DNA from: Melampsora larici-populina 98AG31
Lineage: Eukaryota > Basidiomycota > Pucciniomycetes > Pucciniales > Melampsoraceae
Direction of reading: 5' to 3'
DNA: 64,000 bases
Assembly: GCF_000204055.1 (NCBI RefSeq)
Contig: NW_006768821.1
Coordinates: forward strand, 380,502 to 444,501
A program made the translations under genes and the position numbers. Positions 12,135 to 24,138 of this stretch are shown one piece after another. Numbering within the stretch: position 1 is the first letter of the stretch; the number at the start of each line of letters is the position of its first letter. The notes under the pieces are model-generated. The model was given only the letters and a program-made list of their open reading frames with translations. It was not told the origin of the DNA and ran no database searches.

Positions 12135-12360
12135 TCAAACCATAAGTGTTATGGGGTTAGAGGGATAATGATGTGCACAGCTCAATTCTTGGATGGGATA
12201 TCAATTATAGCGTTTCACATCTGATCATACAATTGATCATATCCATACCTGTGCTTACAAGCTGTAATGAATTGAATTGAAGAAGTGACCAAAGTCAACA
12301 AACTTGAAAACAGGGAATATGATTTTTTGAGATGGAATGTTTTAATTCTATTACCAGTGG
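12135..12360 (+). repeat. Dispersed repeat A, right part
   Basis: Continues repeat A after the Harbinger insertion, starting with the second TCA. It matches 35740-35951 in inverted orientation, including GGGGTTAGAGGGATAAT and AAGTCAACAAACTTGAAAAC. The remaining sequence to about 12840 shows no gene. Confidence 0.8.
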
Positions 12361-12847
12361 AGGTAGATGGTTGATCAAGTTGAGAACAGGTGGATTGGGA
12401 TGAGTGATTTATTCCAAAGGAAGTATCATGAGATAGTCTTGAATAGATTGACAGAGATTTTTGATTGTGATCACTTTTTGAAAAAACTCAGTCACTTTTT
12501 GAAAAAACTCAAGGTTTTTTTGTTGAAAACTCAAGGTCTTTTTTTTCTTCAAAGTCATCAATCATGCAAAGGGCTGTACATGTTGATGTGTTGCTGAGCT
12601 GTTAAAAACAAAAACCAACTATTGACAAATTGCCAACAGCTTTTACTTGATTTTACTCAAAAAGCTGAGTTATTGCCATGTTTTTGCGTTATTGTGCCAA
12701 TACTTGCTAGCGCCACTACACACTAACCTTACTCTTCTTCATGCGTGGGGTGCATTACTATATCACCCACATACATCATCCTGATTTACGCGTCCAGCAC
12801 TCAACCAGCATCTCACAAGAAGCAGACTTTCAATTCCAGAAAACCAA

Positions 12848-13303
12848 ATGGACTACGGTAACACTGATTTCCGGCATTCGTTGAAAACAAGCTCAACAGA
12901 CACCAACCACTTGATGTTTTCCCAAAATGATCACCTTCTGGTACCTCAATCACATTGTACCAATCTTGCTTCAAATCATCTTATTGATAGTAGTCATAAC
13001 AATCAATTTAACATGGATCAAGGCCCATTTATCGCTCCAGATCATCTATTTGATACAAATACTCCTGCTTATCCAAATACGTCTATCCATCATGATCATA
13101 ATTGTACGATGAATATAAATCAACACAATTCTAATACTATCAATCAAAAAAATATTATATCTACAAATCCACAACACCCAATCAGTACGAATCAAAACAA
13201 CCCTTTTGATAGCAATTTAGATAACGACTATTCCACCACTCGACATAGTCACAGGGGGAACAATAAAAGCTCACATAGATGTGAGCAGAGGGTACCTTCC
13301 TGA
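12848..13303 (+). pseudogene. Asn/His/Ser-rich open frame interrupted by a CACAG element
   Basis: From the ATG at 12848 the frame encodes a low-complexity Asn/His/Ser-rich sequence with repeated SQND, NQxN and SSHN-type words. The last 18 codons belong to the transposon inserted at 13250. Past the transposon the original frame stops at 14175, but another frame keeps the same composition (for example NQNDHQLLVP near 14215), echoing QNDHLLVPQ upstream. I do not recognise a family. It could be a transposon-encoded protein or a chance product of repetitive sequence. Confidence 0.4.
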
Positions 13304-14138
13304 TAACTCCAAAAATGTTTCAATTTCCTTCAGATTCTTTCAATTCACCATTTTGGTGGTGCCAACGTGCTCAGCCTGTAATACTTAGGTATTGCTTGAG
13401 TTTGCTAAAGCATGCTCATCTTTAAGCTGACACATCACTGTATACTCAGAATCACCTTCAGAAGGGTCCAAAGGTTGTCACTGAGTATTGGCTGAGGGGC
13501 CGCTCAGCTAGTCCTCAGTGGTATTCCTGGGATCAGGAGGATCCAAAGGATGTCACTCAGTTTTGGCTGAGGGGATGCTCAGTTCAGTGCAGCTGCTCAG
13601 CTAGTCCTCAGTGGCATTCCTGGGATCAGAAGTATCCAAAGGATGTCACTGAGTATTAGCTGAGGGGCTGCTCAGTTCAGCACAGCTGCTCACCTAGTCC
13701 TCAGTGGCATTCCTGGGATCAGAAGTATCCAAGGGATGTCACTGAGTATTAGCTGAGGGGCTGCTCAGTTCAGCACAGCTGCTCACCTAGTCCTCAGTGG
13801 CATTCCTGGGACCAGAATTATCCAAAGGGATGGTTCCCATTGTGTTTTTCACATTTGGTAGGGTCTCTCACCGCGACTGTGCAGGCTGAGCATTGGAGGG
13901 CCCGACATGACCTGAGCAGATGAGCTAGCCCTCCCTCAGGCTTCTTGGCTAAGGGATAAAGCCTGAGGAAGGCCTAACTCATCTGCTCAGGCCATGCTGA
14001 CCATCTGATCAGATGATGAGCTGAAAGAAAACTGGAGGAAAATGGGAAGAAAATTGGAAACAATCTGGAAACAATCTTGGAGAAACCTCCAAACTTTCTC
14101 TGCTCACATCTATGTGAGCTTCTATTTTTCCCCCTGTG
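13250..14138. mobile_element. CACTA-like non-autonomous element with CACAG ends, TSD AGT
   Basis: 889 bp with terminal inverted repeats of about 40 bp. The left end begins CACAGGGGGAACAATAAAAG, the right end (inverted) CACAGGGGGAAAAATAGAAG; each arm ends in a near-palindrome GCTCACATAGATGTGAGC. AGT lies on both flanks (13247-13249 and 14139-14141). CACNG ends plus a 3-bp duplication and repetitive subterminal DNA fit the CACTA/EnSpm superfamily. No transposase is encoded. It shares its design with the element at 47419-48534. Confidence 0.88.
13450..13830 (+). repeat. Tandem units of about 105 bp inside the CACAG element
   Basis: At least three and a half units containing the words GTCACTGAGTATTAGCTGAG, CTCAGCTAGTCCTCAGTGG and CATTCCTGGGATCAGAAG. 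Each unit is dense in CTCAG and CTGAG words, so single strands could fold on themselves. Related units recur at about 47830-48010 in the second element. Confidence 0.9.
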
Positions 14139-14261
14139 AGTTGTTTTAATTTCAATGTAAATAATCTAGATCATTGAATTGGGCCTTGTCAAGATCACGG
14201 TAATCAAGCATTGAATCCCAACCAAAATGATCATCAGCTTTTGGTGCCTACACCTCAACGT

Positions 14262-15680
14262 TGTAGAACTTATAACCCAACAAGGGTTATACAGAGCTGG
14301 AAGAGGATAATCTACTAATATAATGACTAGTAGAAGTTGTCTGAGACTGCTCTTCTAAAACAACACAATCAGGAAAAGGCGCTGTTGTATTGAGTACAGA
14401 TAAGGCACCAGAGAAATATAACTTTCACACGTATTTTAACTTCAAAAGCACAATTTTGATTACTATCAACACTGCTATAGTGTTATTCCCAAATGATAAC
14501 TAAAGAAAATAATCAATATCTTTATGATATTATTCCCAATAAGTCTTTTTGACTGCAACACTAAAGTAAATTTCTCTTTATAGCTATAATAAGGGGTGTA
14601 TTTAAGTGACCAGGTACTATTAAAATAAGTTTGTGATGATAAACAAAATAATAACTGTGTAAATGATAAAGACAAAAAGGGGAACAACAGTCCCAGAATC
14701 ATCTCAAAGTATATATAACAATGTACTCCAACTTTTACAATGGTCAACAGCCTCAAAACCAATCAAATCTGCCCAGAAATCCCTAAAAACCATATGATGA
14801 CGCAATGTAATGATCTTGTTACTAATAAATGATGTAATTTTCACAGCTAAAAGTGATCAATGACACAATAATATGTTGTACTGCACTTTTTATGATGAAT
14901 ACAGGTGCTTTTTTCCTTGTAAACTAGCTGAAAACCAAATTCTGAGATTACAAATTTTTTCAGATGAGGTCCAATTTTTGATTACTAAAGTGCATCTTGT
15001 AGCCCTTGTGTTACTGACCATTTATCACCCCCATATGACCTATTTCTGATGAGTGATGAGTAAGATACTGAGTTGTGAAGTTAAGGTTTTTAGTGTTACA
15101 TGTTGACTTGTGACTGTAGATTTGAGGTTCACACCAATTTCTTATTTGCCTTATAACCTTTTACATACACCTCTGCTACTATTGATTTACATTTTTTAAA
15201 TTATGTAATCTACTCTTCTGCGTTGAATGAGCTATCTACCAACCTAATATGACGTCATTTGACACATGTAATGAGCTGAAAACCTTCATTTTTGACAAAA
15301 TTCACCCATTTTCTTCACTTTTCACAGCTGCTACTCTCTTTTTCTTGCTCATGTAATATGAAATCATCTTCTATAACCTTGAAGATCCCGGAAAATCCTC
15401 TTGGCAACCTTAAATTTCACTATTACCACCATTACATATGCCAACTACATGTATACCCCTTGTTTACCAACTTTGAAAAAGTACCTTTTTCCCTAATAAC
15501 TTCTGTTTCTTCTTATCAACCTTCAAGATTAAAATTGTTACAGTATAATACAATGTTGTTCTTTCATATTCTAACCTCATAATACCCATAACTTTATTAT
15601 TAATACCCTAAAAACCATTTTCCAACCTGTATGCCTATATTTTCCATTTTTTTTATGTTTTTCTTTCTTTCTTTTTGTAA
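14262..15680 (+). repeat. Dispersed repeat B, copy 1
   Basis: About 1.4 kb that matches 37290-38675 in inverted orientation over its length. Both copies start sharply at TGTAGAACTTATAACCCAAC; the other end fades near 15680. Landmarks include GATAAGGCACCAGAGAAATA, the GATATTATTCC blocks, ACACATGTAAT next to ATGACGTCATTTGACAC, and ACCATTTTCCAACCTGTAT. The TG start and lack of coding potential would fit a solo LTR, but I cannot locate a CA end or a target duplication, so the class stays open. Confidence 0.75.
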
Positions 15681-15899
15681 TAAATTTGTGAATTAACTCT
15701 AATGATCTTAATAATTAATGTGCAATAAAATGATGTAATGTTAACCCAATGACCAATACATAAGCCCATAAGAGCTTCAATTGATCCAAAAACCACCATT
15801 TTGAATTTTCTTCCCTGCTAAACGTTTCTGGTAAACTGGTAAACTACTAATGATGAATTTTTTTGGATTGATCCCTTAAATTGATCACCACAACGTACA

Positions 15900-16910
15900 T
15901 CTATGCCTATCAACATCAATGCTCTTCAACCCCATATGTCTGAAAGAGTCCTAGATGCATCATTCTCATGCTTCCAACAGTCAGCTATTGCACCTCAAGT
16001 AACATCTTCCACAATGTCAATGCAATCTACACAGCCTGCACGAACAAATTAAACATCTAAAATGAAGAAGGCATCAACACAAGCCAAAAATTCAACTCAA
16101 AGTAAGAAAAAAAGAAACTTTGCTACCTACACCTGTAGGAGAATCGGCAGGAGAATTGGCAGCGGCACCCAAGAGCTCTAAGGCCGCCGTTGATCATTTT
16201 CTATCAGCATCGTTCCGTTCACCTGATGATTTTTCACTTCCAGAACAGTATACAGTTGATCAATTGGATAACAAATTTTAAGCCATAGAGCTTAGAAGGA
16301 TGGCTGACAAGCATAGCCGAGGGGACGGTACAAAGAAAAGCAGATTGTCAATGGCCAAAAAGGAAGGCAATTGATAAACCACGCCGACTTCAAGGCTTGT
16401 TTGACGCCGGTTTTTTCCAACCGGATTCCTTCAGAAGATATACAGCTGCTACACTGAGGTACAGAGCTGTACCACTTCTACAAAGATCAAACAATGTCCA
16501 TGGACAAAAGTAAGATTCTAGAAGCTGTCTATTCACAAACAAAGCATCAAGAAGATTTCTTTCAAGACAATTACAAAAGCGACCTGCTCAGGCGGATGAA
16601 AGGGAAACCAACCGTTTGGTGAAATTCAGCAATTGTTTTTCTGTGTGCAGGCTAGCGAGATAGAAGGTTGGTAGTAGATGAAAACCTTTGACAATCAATG
16701 GGTTGGGTAAGGGAACAGCTTGCTCTGTCATCTTAGCCTGACCGACCACTCGTGACGTACAAGATGAGGTTTACTTTTCCATTCAAAGAGGAACAGAAAG
16801 GATGAATGGATTATGGCAACGATTACAAAAATGGGAATTAGGTTAGGCAGTCATCGTGACGTTGCAGTGACAAACAATGTGTAAGTTATCATATTGTGTC
16901 ATTCAACTTT
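15900..16910 (+). other. Decayed coding-like stretch, family unknown
   Basis: Frames beginning near 15906 (MPINI...) and around 16140-16280 (a Ser/Ala-rich part followed by ASFRSPDDFSLPEQ and YTVDQLDNKF) look protein-like but are broken by several stops, and no family is recognised. It may be the remnant of a retroelement or transposon gene. Confidence 0.3.
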
Positions 16911-16920
16911 AAGCTGTTTA

Positions 16921-18723
16921 GAGCATTCGCACTTGTGCGGTAAGTCAGGTGCGGTAAGGTTAAATTTACCGCAACTGTGGGGCCTTTCCCACACTACACC
17001 AAATCAATAATATACCAGGGAGTTTAGAAAAGTCAAGATGTAGAAAATACTCAGCAATGCATGAGAGGTAGGAAAAATTCAAAGAATATATGGTTGAATC
17101 AGTCTTTGATTTCCCATAATTTTTCATATTTTTACATATCTTTACCTTGAGTTTTGAAGATGTTACATAGAAAAATGATTTTGGGGTGTATTTGGTCAGA
17201 AACTCAAATTGTGTCCAAAACTACCCAGGCTTGGGCAGAAACTTTTCAACAATCACAAATACAACAATTTTCTTTCAATCAAACTGGCAGTTGCACATTA
17301 TGAAAGCCACATACTGGATCTACATTTTCCATTTGGATGCTAAAACCCTTGTGGAATATATTTATAAGCTTTTCTAGCTTTACTGTTGGGGATGGTGATT
17401 GCTGTACCTTCTTCATTTTTGGACACACACCACTCATTCTAATGTGTATCTGGTAAGTTAAACATGCAGATTTCAGAATGGGCTGACATTCCAGATGTTG
17501 ACACAAAATTGACAATTTTATTGGTCTCGCAAGGTTAATGCCTCCATGACTGCCAGTTTTGGACATAAACTGAGTTTCTGACCTGATATACACTGCTGAC
17601 GTAAAAATCTTTCAAAATATGCAAAATGATGGGCACACACAGGGGAATGCAACCCATATTTTTCCATATTTTTTTGGCCCGTTCTGCCTTGTGTATAATT
17701 TTCTATGTCTTTTTAATTTTCTAAACTTGGCGGTAAATTTGCAATCTGGCGTAGTGCCACACTGGTGAGAAATTAGCGCTGTGGTAGTTAATTTTTGATT
17801 GATTTGTGTTAGCAAATTGGTAAATTAACCAATTGGCTAACACATGCAGTAGCCAAATTGCCAGCCCCCTCTTCACTTCTCAAGCACACCGACGTGCCAA
17901 CTTGCCAACTCGACTCAACTCCGACTCAACTCCTCTTGATTCCTCTCAACTCAAAACACCTGACTCAAGAATCAATGGAGACCCAACTGTCTTCTAATTC
18001 ATCAAACTAATGGGTATGTCTGGTTTCTTACTGTATGAATCTCTTTATCCAACATTGATTAAGATTGTTCTACTTTACATGTGATTATATATATGTTTAA
18101 TGAGATTTTAGATTGATCAATATCAAATTCATATCCTGTGGATTGATTTTAAAAGGGTTTTAGATCAAATTGGATCAATTTCTTATTGTTTCTTTTGATT
18201 TTAGAAGGTTTTGAATGTTTCTTGTTGTTTGGATTGACTTCAAAAGGATTTGAAAAATAAATATCACATTCAACTGTAGAGGGGAACTATGCAAAAGGGT
18301 CTTCATTATCTGCATTTCTTTTCAAATTCTCAATGGCCTTCACCATGATCACTTTTAATTTATGATGGAATGAATTTTTATTTGATGCTTGTCTACAAAC
18401 CTCTCTGTGCCAACCATCCAGCGGTGATGAGATCTCAAGTTACTCTCAAACAAACCTGCCCCAAAGCTCTTCTTCCCTGGCAGGGATTGCTTGGAACGCA
18501 CTGATTGATTGAAAAGTTGATTGATCTCGTTGTTTGGTATATTTTGAGTCTGTAAACTCTGCATCAGTGTGGAAACTCAAATTACCTCTTGAGTTAGTTA
18601 ACTACTGTGCAGGTAATTTTGGCACGAGTGTGAAATTTGGTCACATTAAGTAATTTTTGACTTAATGTAGAGGTTGTTACTGCACATGACCAAGTTAACA
18701 ACCGCAAACGAGTGCAGATGCTC
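16921..18723. mobile_element. Harbinger-ended non-autonomous element, TSD TTA
   Basis: The left end GAGCATTCGCACTTGT and the inverted right end GAGCATCTGCACTCGT match the ends of the full Harbinger element at 8977-12134. TTA lies on both flanks (16918-16920 and 18724-18726), and TTA is the classic PIF/Harbinger target. The 1803 bp include the nested CACTAC element at 16992-17756; without it the element is about 1.04 kb. It encodes no transposase, so it would depend on one supplied in trans. Confidence 0.85.
16992..17756. mobile_element. CACTA-like non-autonomous element, copy 1, TSD CCA
   Basis: 765 bp starting CACTACACCAAATCAA and ending with the inverted form of CACTACGCCAGATTGCAAAT. CCA is duplicated at 16989-16991 and 17757-17759. 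The sequence is collinear with the copy at 39800-40561. It is nested in the Harbinger-ended element, so it inserted later. No coding region is supported. Confidence 0.92.
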
Positions 18724-18749
18724 TTACCATTTTCAAGAAATATATGTTT

Positions 18750-19706
18750 ATTACCTTTGCTAGAAAGGTTGACACCTTGGGTCCGTTCATTTTTATTTTT
18801 TAGCTGCGCGTGCAGCACCGTGCAGCAACTGCCTCCTGGTTCATTCAAAATCGGGCAACAGGGACATTTGTTACCGCTTTGGTTTCCTCCACTCAACAAT
18901 TCAACACCTCAATCACCACCATTCAACTGAAGCTTCAAATTTACCTGGCTTTTATTAGACATGTTCAAAAAGACCTAGTGGGTGAATTGGAACAAATGTT
19001 GTTGTTTTGAATTGTTGCATTTTGGAACCAAGAAAGATGTTTTTGAATTGTTCTTTCAAGGAACCCAGATTCAAGAATTTTTGTAAAGAACAATGAAATT
19101 TTTGTATCCTTCTAACAAAGAACAAGGCAAGATAAAGTCTATTTCCCCTCCTATCTTACTTCCAAATTGTCTTGAGTTGTCTCATAATTTTCTTCATTAA
19201 AAGCAAGTGATCAATTCCAATCAAGTAATCAATTCCAAAGGATTGTTCACTATAATAAGAGGAGATAACAAAAAGATGAGAAAATTTTGACAGAAAATCA
19301 GTTGCTCATGCATACAAACCACATCACATCTATACAATTTCAAACTCGAGCATCTTGAAGAAGCAAGATGAGAAATTGATGGTATTGATGATATTCAAGA
19401 TCAATCAGTCTCTAATCCACTCAAAAGGTTTACATCCACATTGGCCATAGATTTGATGTAATAATGCTTGTTGGAACGTCTTGCATCATTGGGGATAGAG
19501 TTGATATAATAATGCTTGTTGGAATGTCTTGATCGAGGTGTTGATTGGAGGGAACAAGAGGGGTGACAAAGGTGACGAATGTCCCTGTTGCCTGATTTCA
19601 ATTTTCAAATGAATCCGGAGACAGTTGTGGCGCAGTGCTGCGTGCGCAGCTAAAAATGAATAAAAATAAACGGACCCAAGGTGTCAACCTTTCTAGCAAA
19701 GGTAAT
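18750..19706. repeat. Long inverted repeat (family R), copy 1
   Basis: Arms at about 18750-18900 and 19555-19706 both begin ATTACCTTTGCTAGAAAGGT and continue through ACCTTGGGTCCGTT and GCTGCGC...GCAGCAC. The stretch 19180-19860 also matches 31500-32190 in inverted orientation, so the repeat extends past the right arm. No gene is supported. Probably a foldback or MITE-type element. Confidence 0.75.
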
Positions 19707-19808
19707 ACCATCATATTTCATAGAACACACAATTCCCTCAATGATCATCTTATAAACCTGTGAAAGGTTCTGAACTCTTGTTCATTTTTCACTTCTTTTT
19801 ATCATTAG

Positions 19809-19951
19809 CTGGTCTCAAACCAAACCCGGTTGGCAGAAAACCCGGTACACCTGGTTGTCTTTTGGGCTGGGAGGTGTCAAAAATTTCAATTCAATACACA
19901 AAGTTACCACCCAAAAAGCAACTGGGTGTACCGGGTTTGCTTTGAGACCGG
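19809..19951. mobile_element. Small MITE with CCGGTCTCAAA ends
   Basis: About 143 bp. The left end CTGGTCTCAAACCAAACCCG and the inverted right end CCGGTCTCAAAGCAAACCCG share most positions, and CCCGGTACACC occurs in both arms. A partial relative lies at about 31507-31552. No target duplication is evident. Confidence 0.65.
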
Positions 19952-19969
19952 ATATTCTACTCAATAGCA

Positions 19970-20930
19970 GTACACAAACTTGACCACCCAACCTAAAAAC
20001 CCATGGAGAAAATCCATGACAACCCGATTGTTTTTGGGGTTTTGTCTACGGTGGCCAAGGAGCGCCAAATGCGCCAAAACCTCAAAATGAAAAAATCACA
20101 CTTGAAACTCGCCCTGAAAGCCCCGCCGAGCATATCCCGACCCCAGTCCGTGGCACCGGACCAGAACCTCCTCTTAAATCCTGTCGATTTTTTTCAAAAA
20201 TCTTTCCTTTCACATCTGTTTGAAGATCAATCATGTTATAAATGTCAGTCCTTGCCAATTTTTACTTTCCAGATACCAGTGAAGGAATTGTTATCAACTT
20301 TTGTAAAATACTTGTAATTAGTCCAATCATGATCTACTTCAGTTGTCATTATCAGAGTATGATTTTCACAAGCCTCTTGACCATTTGATTCATTGAGTGA
20401 TCAGTTAATCAAAACATTTTTTTGGAATTACACTAGGATAGTAAGTACAATGATTCAAAAGCAACATTTGTGGCAGCTTTGACTAATCCGAAGGAACAAT
20501 CAAATTTTTACAAGCATCATGATATTTCTTATTGTATTCATTGTAACAGGCTTATTCAAGATAATGATGTTTCTTCATTTCTTCAAGTACTGACCCAGTG
20601 CTTTCAAAGTAACCTTGGTGGCAGACATGATTGATCTTAAGAAATGATGAAGTCGATTTACATCGAGCTGGCTGAGGCTGGCTGCCATCTGGACTCCTGG
20701 AGTGATGACCCCGGCGCCACGGACTGGGGTTGGGATACGCTTGGCGGGGCTTTCAGGGTGAGTTTCAAGTGTGATTTTTTCATTTTGAGGTTTTGGCGCA
20801 TTTGGCGCTCCTCGGCCACCGTATTTGTCCATTGGTTTCCCGCTTCCCCGTTGGACAAAACCCAAAAAACCATCGGGTTGTCATGGGTTTTGTCCACGGG
20901 TTTTTAGGTTGGGTTTTCACGTTTGTGTAC
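19970..20930. mobile_element. Foldback element with arms of more than 200 bp
   Basis: About 961 bp with GTACACAAAC at the left end and its inverse at the right. The arms (about 19970-20190 and 20690-20930) share long blocks such as GAGCGCCAAATGCGCCAAAA and AACCTAAAAACCC. The spacer (about 20190-20690) has no gene. Open frames on both strands inside the arms are mirror images and are not counted as genes. Confidence 0.8.
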
Positions 20931-21329
20931 CGCTAATCCTCGAGAAAATAAGACTGAGAACAGAGTTTTAGAGTATTAAGAACTCCACAGAACTCAACTT
21001 CACAGAAGTAGAAGATGTTGATTCATCTTATTGAATTACAAGCTGAAGGATATTTGGTTCAATCCTTTTTTTAAGTATATCTTTTGATTTGATATGAATA
21101 CAATGATAGTATAATAAAACTCAAACCAGAAGAACAGAGGAATTCTATAATGTTTTATTTGCTTTGTTTCGATTCTGAATAAGAACAAGAACTATGAATT
21201 GCACCGAGTACATAGAAGATAAACAAGACCTGTTGCGAAATGAACCTGAATGCTGAGCGCACAATCCAAATATCTCAGTTTGGTGCAATACTAGGAGAGC
21301 TAGAGAAAGAAATACTAACGAGACGACGA

Positions 21330-22514
21330 TTATGAAGTATGTTTTTCAGGATCAGATTCCCGAATATCTTTAGCTTGACCATGAACCCAAGAATGACCAA
21401 GTTTAGCAAACTCTCTAGGACCCAGTTGATGGATCTCATAACCTTCTTGTTGGAATTCATTCGAAGGAACACTGAATCCAAAAACCGACCAAAACTGATT
21501 CCAAAAGGTTTTCTTCACATACCAAGGTTCAAATAACCAATTCGAACGTTGATAAAATGTAGTTTCATCATCCATCGATGCGTTTTCTAAGCTAGGATCT
21601 CTTAAACCGAAATCAAATGAAGCTTGACGAGGTAAAGTGAAATGTAATAGTAAAAACGATCTGATCTTAAAGATAATTGGAATCAATCTAGATATATATA
21701 AAGGAATCTCATTTGACCAACCAAATGCTTCACGTATATCATCAGGTAAAAAATATATAATTGATTTTCTTAGGAACGGTTTTAGGAATTTAGGATAAGG
21801 TCTAGCAAATAAGTTGATAGTAGCTTCACCCAATTTAACATTTGATGGATCAAATACCACAGCTTTTGTTTTATAAACTTTTAACCAATTTAATAAATCT
21901 TCAGGAGTACTAGGTAAATGTTTGATTCCCATCTTTTGACCTATATGAGACCATAAAACAAATCTAGAATACTTTTCGAGCTCAGTTGAAGTTCTCCATT
22001 CGAATTGATCAATCAATCTAAGTGGTTCGAAAATAAATAAACTTAATGTAAACAATAAATCATCTGGAGAGATCGAAGTAGAATAGATCGAATGTAAGAA
22101 ATTGATCCTTGAGATGGCTAGAGAACCTCTTTGACTGAATAATCCAAAGGTTTGTAATTCGGCTAACAAACAGACGGTATCTTCTGCTCTCTTACCCACA
22201 CAAGAAGGTAAATTCAGTCGTCCGGTCTTGTTTGACAATTTAGAGATACTTGGAACGGAATAGGTTTGAAATAAAGCAAGTGAAAGTGATGTATGAGAAA
22301 TATATGGACAATTTAATTCGATTAAAACCCTTGAAATCTCTCTTGATTCTTCATATGTCATATCTTTTAATTTCGATGCAGAATTTAAGTGTGAAAAGTT
22401 TTTTAATAGTTGATCTCGATGTTGAAATCTTAGGTATTTGACTAATGCTAAATAAATTATTAGACAGCTAATCAAGATTGTTGTCAAGTGATCTGAAGTG
22501 AAAGTATCGTACAT
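21330..22514 (-). CDS. ER-bound oxygenase mpaB / rubber-oxygenase-like (DUF2236) protein
   Basis: Predicted 394-residue protein from one exon. The mpaB/latex-clearing-protein family contains haem-dependent oxygenases acting on hydrophobic substrates such as prenyl chains; the substrate here cannot be read from sequence. A hydrophobic segment at residues 9-27 (TTILISCLIIYLALVKYL) is a likely ER membrane anchor. Family motifs follow in order: TYSVPSISKLSNKTGRL, GKRAEDTVCLLAELQTFG, INFLHSIYSTSISPDDLLFT, EWRTSTELEKYSRFVLWSHI and GQKMGIKHLPSTPEDLLNW. Length fits fungal members. The TAA at 21330-21332 ends the frame. The flanks carry no co-directed genes. Confidence 0.86.
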   Translation of the reverse strand: MYDTFTSDHLTTILISCLIIYLALVKYLRFQHRDQLLKNFSHLNSASKLKDMTYEESREISRVLIELNCPYISHTSLSLALFQTYSVPSISKLSNKTGRLNLPSCVGKRAEDTVCLLAELQTFGLFSQRGSLAISRINFLHSIYSTSISPDDLLFTLSLFIFEPLRLIDQFEWRTSTELEKYSRFVLWSHIGQKMGIKHLPSTPEDLLNWLKVYKTKAVVFDPSNVKLGEATINLFARPYPKFLKPFLRKSIIYFLPDDIREAFGWSNEIPLYISRLIPIIFKIRSFLLLHFTLPRQASFDFGLRDPSLENASMDDETTFYQRSNWLFEPWYVKKTFWNQFWSVFGFSVPSNEFQQEGYEIHQLGPREFAKLGHSWVHGQAKDIRESDPEKHTS

Positions 22515-23313
22515 CTTGATGTGTAAGTTGGTTTCTTGAATTGTACAAAGTCGATGAAAACGATGGAGTTTGTTTCTATTTTTTTTAAAGAGAATGATGA
22601 ATAGAAGTGAGCAATTCGAGGATTCGATTAAGTATCAGACCAGAGAGAATCAAGTCAACTGTGCGATGGAGTATATACTGTGATCAGGATCAGTGACTAT
22701 CACCAAATGAGGAGCAATATAACAATCAAATTCAAGTACGCGAGGAAACGCTTTTGAGTAGTGAGTTGACGATATAATCTGATTTGCAATCACTTTCTCA
22801 TTTCTTCAGCCTGCAAAGAACTCTCTGATCTAAAGTCTCTAATCAATCTTATTTAAACTCGTCAGAACGTCTTGTACGTGTCCTACGCGGTTCTTTCCAA
22901 ATCTCACAATCTTTTTTTCTCTCTAAAAGTTCTTTTACATTTATGCAGATGTCTTTCAAAGTTTCGCATCCAAACAATCTTTAAATAATAAAAACTGATC
23001 ATCTAACCTTACAGCGGGTAGGATTCTGACAGAAATAATGTATACTTATTAATTTAACTTTTGAATAATGGCATTATGAGCTCTGCAGGAACTCTGCAGG
23101 AGATGTGTAATTTTTCTAAATGCACACCAATTCTCCTTTTCCATGATCTATGGCAATCCTTGGCAATCAGTATCTTTACAAAATAAAGTTTCTATCGTGG
23201 ATCAATGACTAAACGTTACCTCATGATGCATTTACAATCTTCACTTTGGGTATGTGTATGACATAAAGAGAACGTTCGAGGTGGATCCTGGGAACGTACT
23301 TAATCTGGGCTCT
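22515..23313. other. Upstream region of the mpaB-like gene
   Basis: No gene is recognisable. The promoter and 5' UTR of the minus-strand oxygenase gene probably lie in 22515-22950. Confidence 0.4.
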
Positions 23314-23456
23314 GGTTTCCCGACTTAACTTTACAAAATCTTGAGATCTGAAATCATACCTTATCACGCGTACATGAATGCGGGACTTGAGCTCTTCTTC
23401 GAGAGGGTGTTGGAAGTGTTGAGGTTTCATGACGAGAAGTACCAGATACATACGTA
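23314..23456 (+). repeat. Tandem duplication, copy 1 left part, split by mariner
   Basis: Begins GGTTTCCCGACTTAACTTTA and runs to the TA target at 23455-23456. It resumes after the transposon at 27290-27404 and ends where copy 2 begins at 27405. Copy 2 (27405-27713) has the same sequence uninterrupted. Confidence 0.9.
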
Positions 23457-23682
23457 CAGTAGCTAAAGGCTACTCTGTACTACGTAACTGCAAACCAAAA
23501 TTTTGTTTTTGAGCTCACAAATAGGTATCACAATCTTAACATTTCAAGGAGACAAGTAGATAGGTGGAATCAGAAGAAGGAGCTTAATCTGTCCATATCT
23601 TCTGAGGATGATCTGAAGCTTTTTTTTTTTTTTTTTTGATATGGTCAACATTTGGGACCCGGCTATATTTGAAAGCTAAAAG

Positions 23683-23714
23683 TTAGGGGTTAGGGGTTAG
23701 GGTTATGGTTATGG
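23683..23714 (+). repeat. Telomere-like repeats, left subterminal
   Basis: TTAGGGG-TTAGGGG-TTAGGG followed by two TTATGG units, with a second short run (AGGGTTAGGGGTTAGG) at 23795-23810. The units resemble the fungal telomere repeat TTAGGG. The G-rich strand points inward from the left end of the transposon. Confidence 0.9.
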
Positions 23715-24138
23715 TCCCAGGGACACATTTCCAGTGTCTCAAGCCCATATGTTTATAGTCAAAAATCTCAGGTATCCACACATTAAAAGGTACTAGGGTT
23801 AGGGGTTAGGTAGCCAATCACCACATCTAGGTATCCATCTTCACAGAACCCATTGTAAAATTGTATCTCACCTCTTCACTGTGAAGACAGGCAAGCAATA
23901 AGAACAACAGTGTTATAAATCTTTTCCAGAAAGGACAGTCATGAAAAAAAGAACAGGTTTCAACAGAAAAGACAGTGAAGAAAAAAAGAGACAGAAGTTT
24001 TTTTGGAAAGGCATTCAAGGAAAAAAGAAGTGATGAATACTACTTAAAACTTCAATTTTTGTTGAGCTTTGATTTCAAGGGCTTTTGAGCAATGAGCAGA
24101 TACCACCACCACATCTGTGTTCTTTGAGGCTGAAAAGT

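Noticed and set aside
20575..20907. Overlapping open frames on both strands rich in Pro
   Set aside because: They mirror frames in the other arm of the foldback element (19970-20930).
23683..23714. A true chromosome end or telomere fusion
   Set aside because: Too few units, located inside a transposon with defined ends, and mirrored at the other end at 27171-27194.
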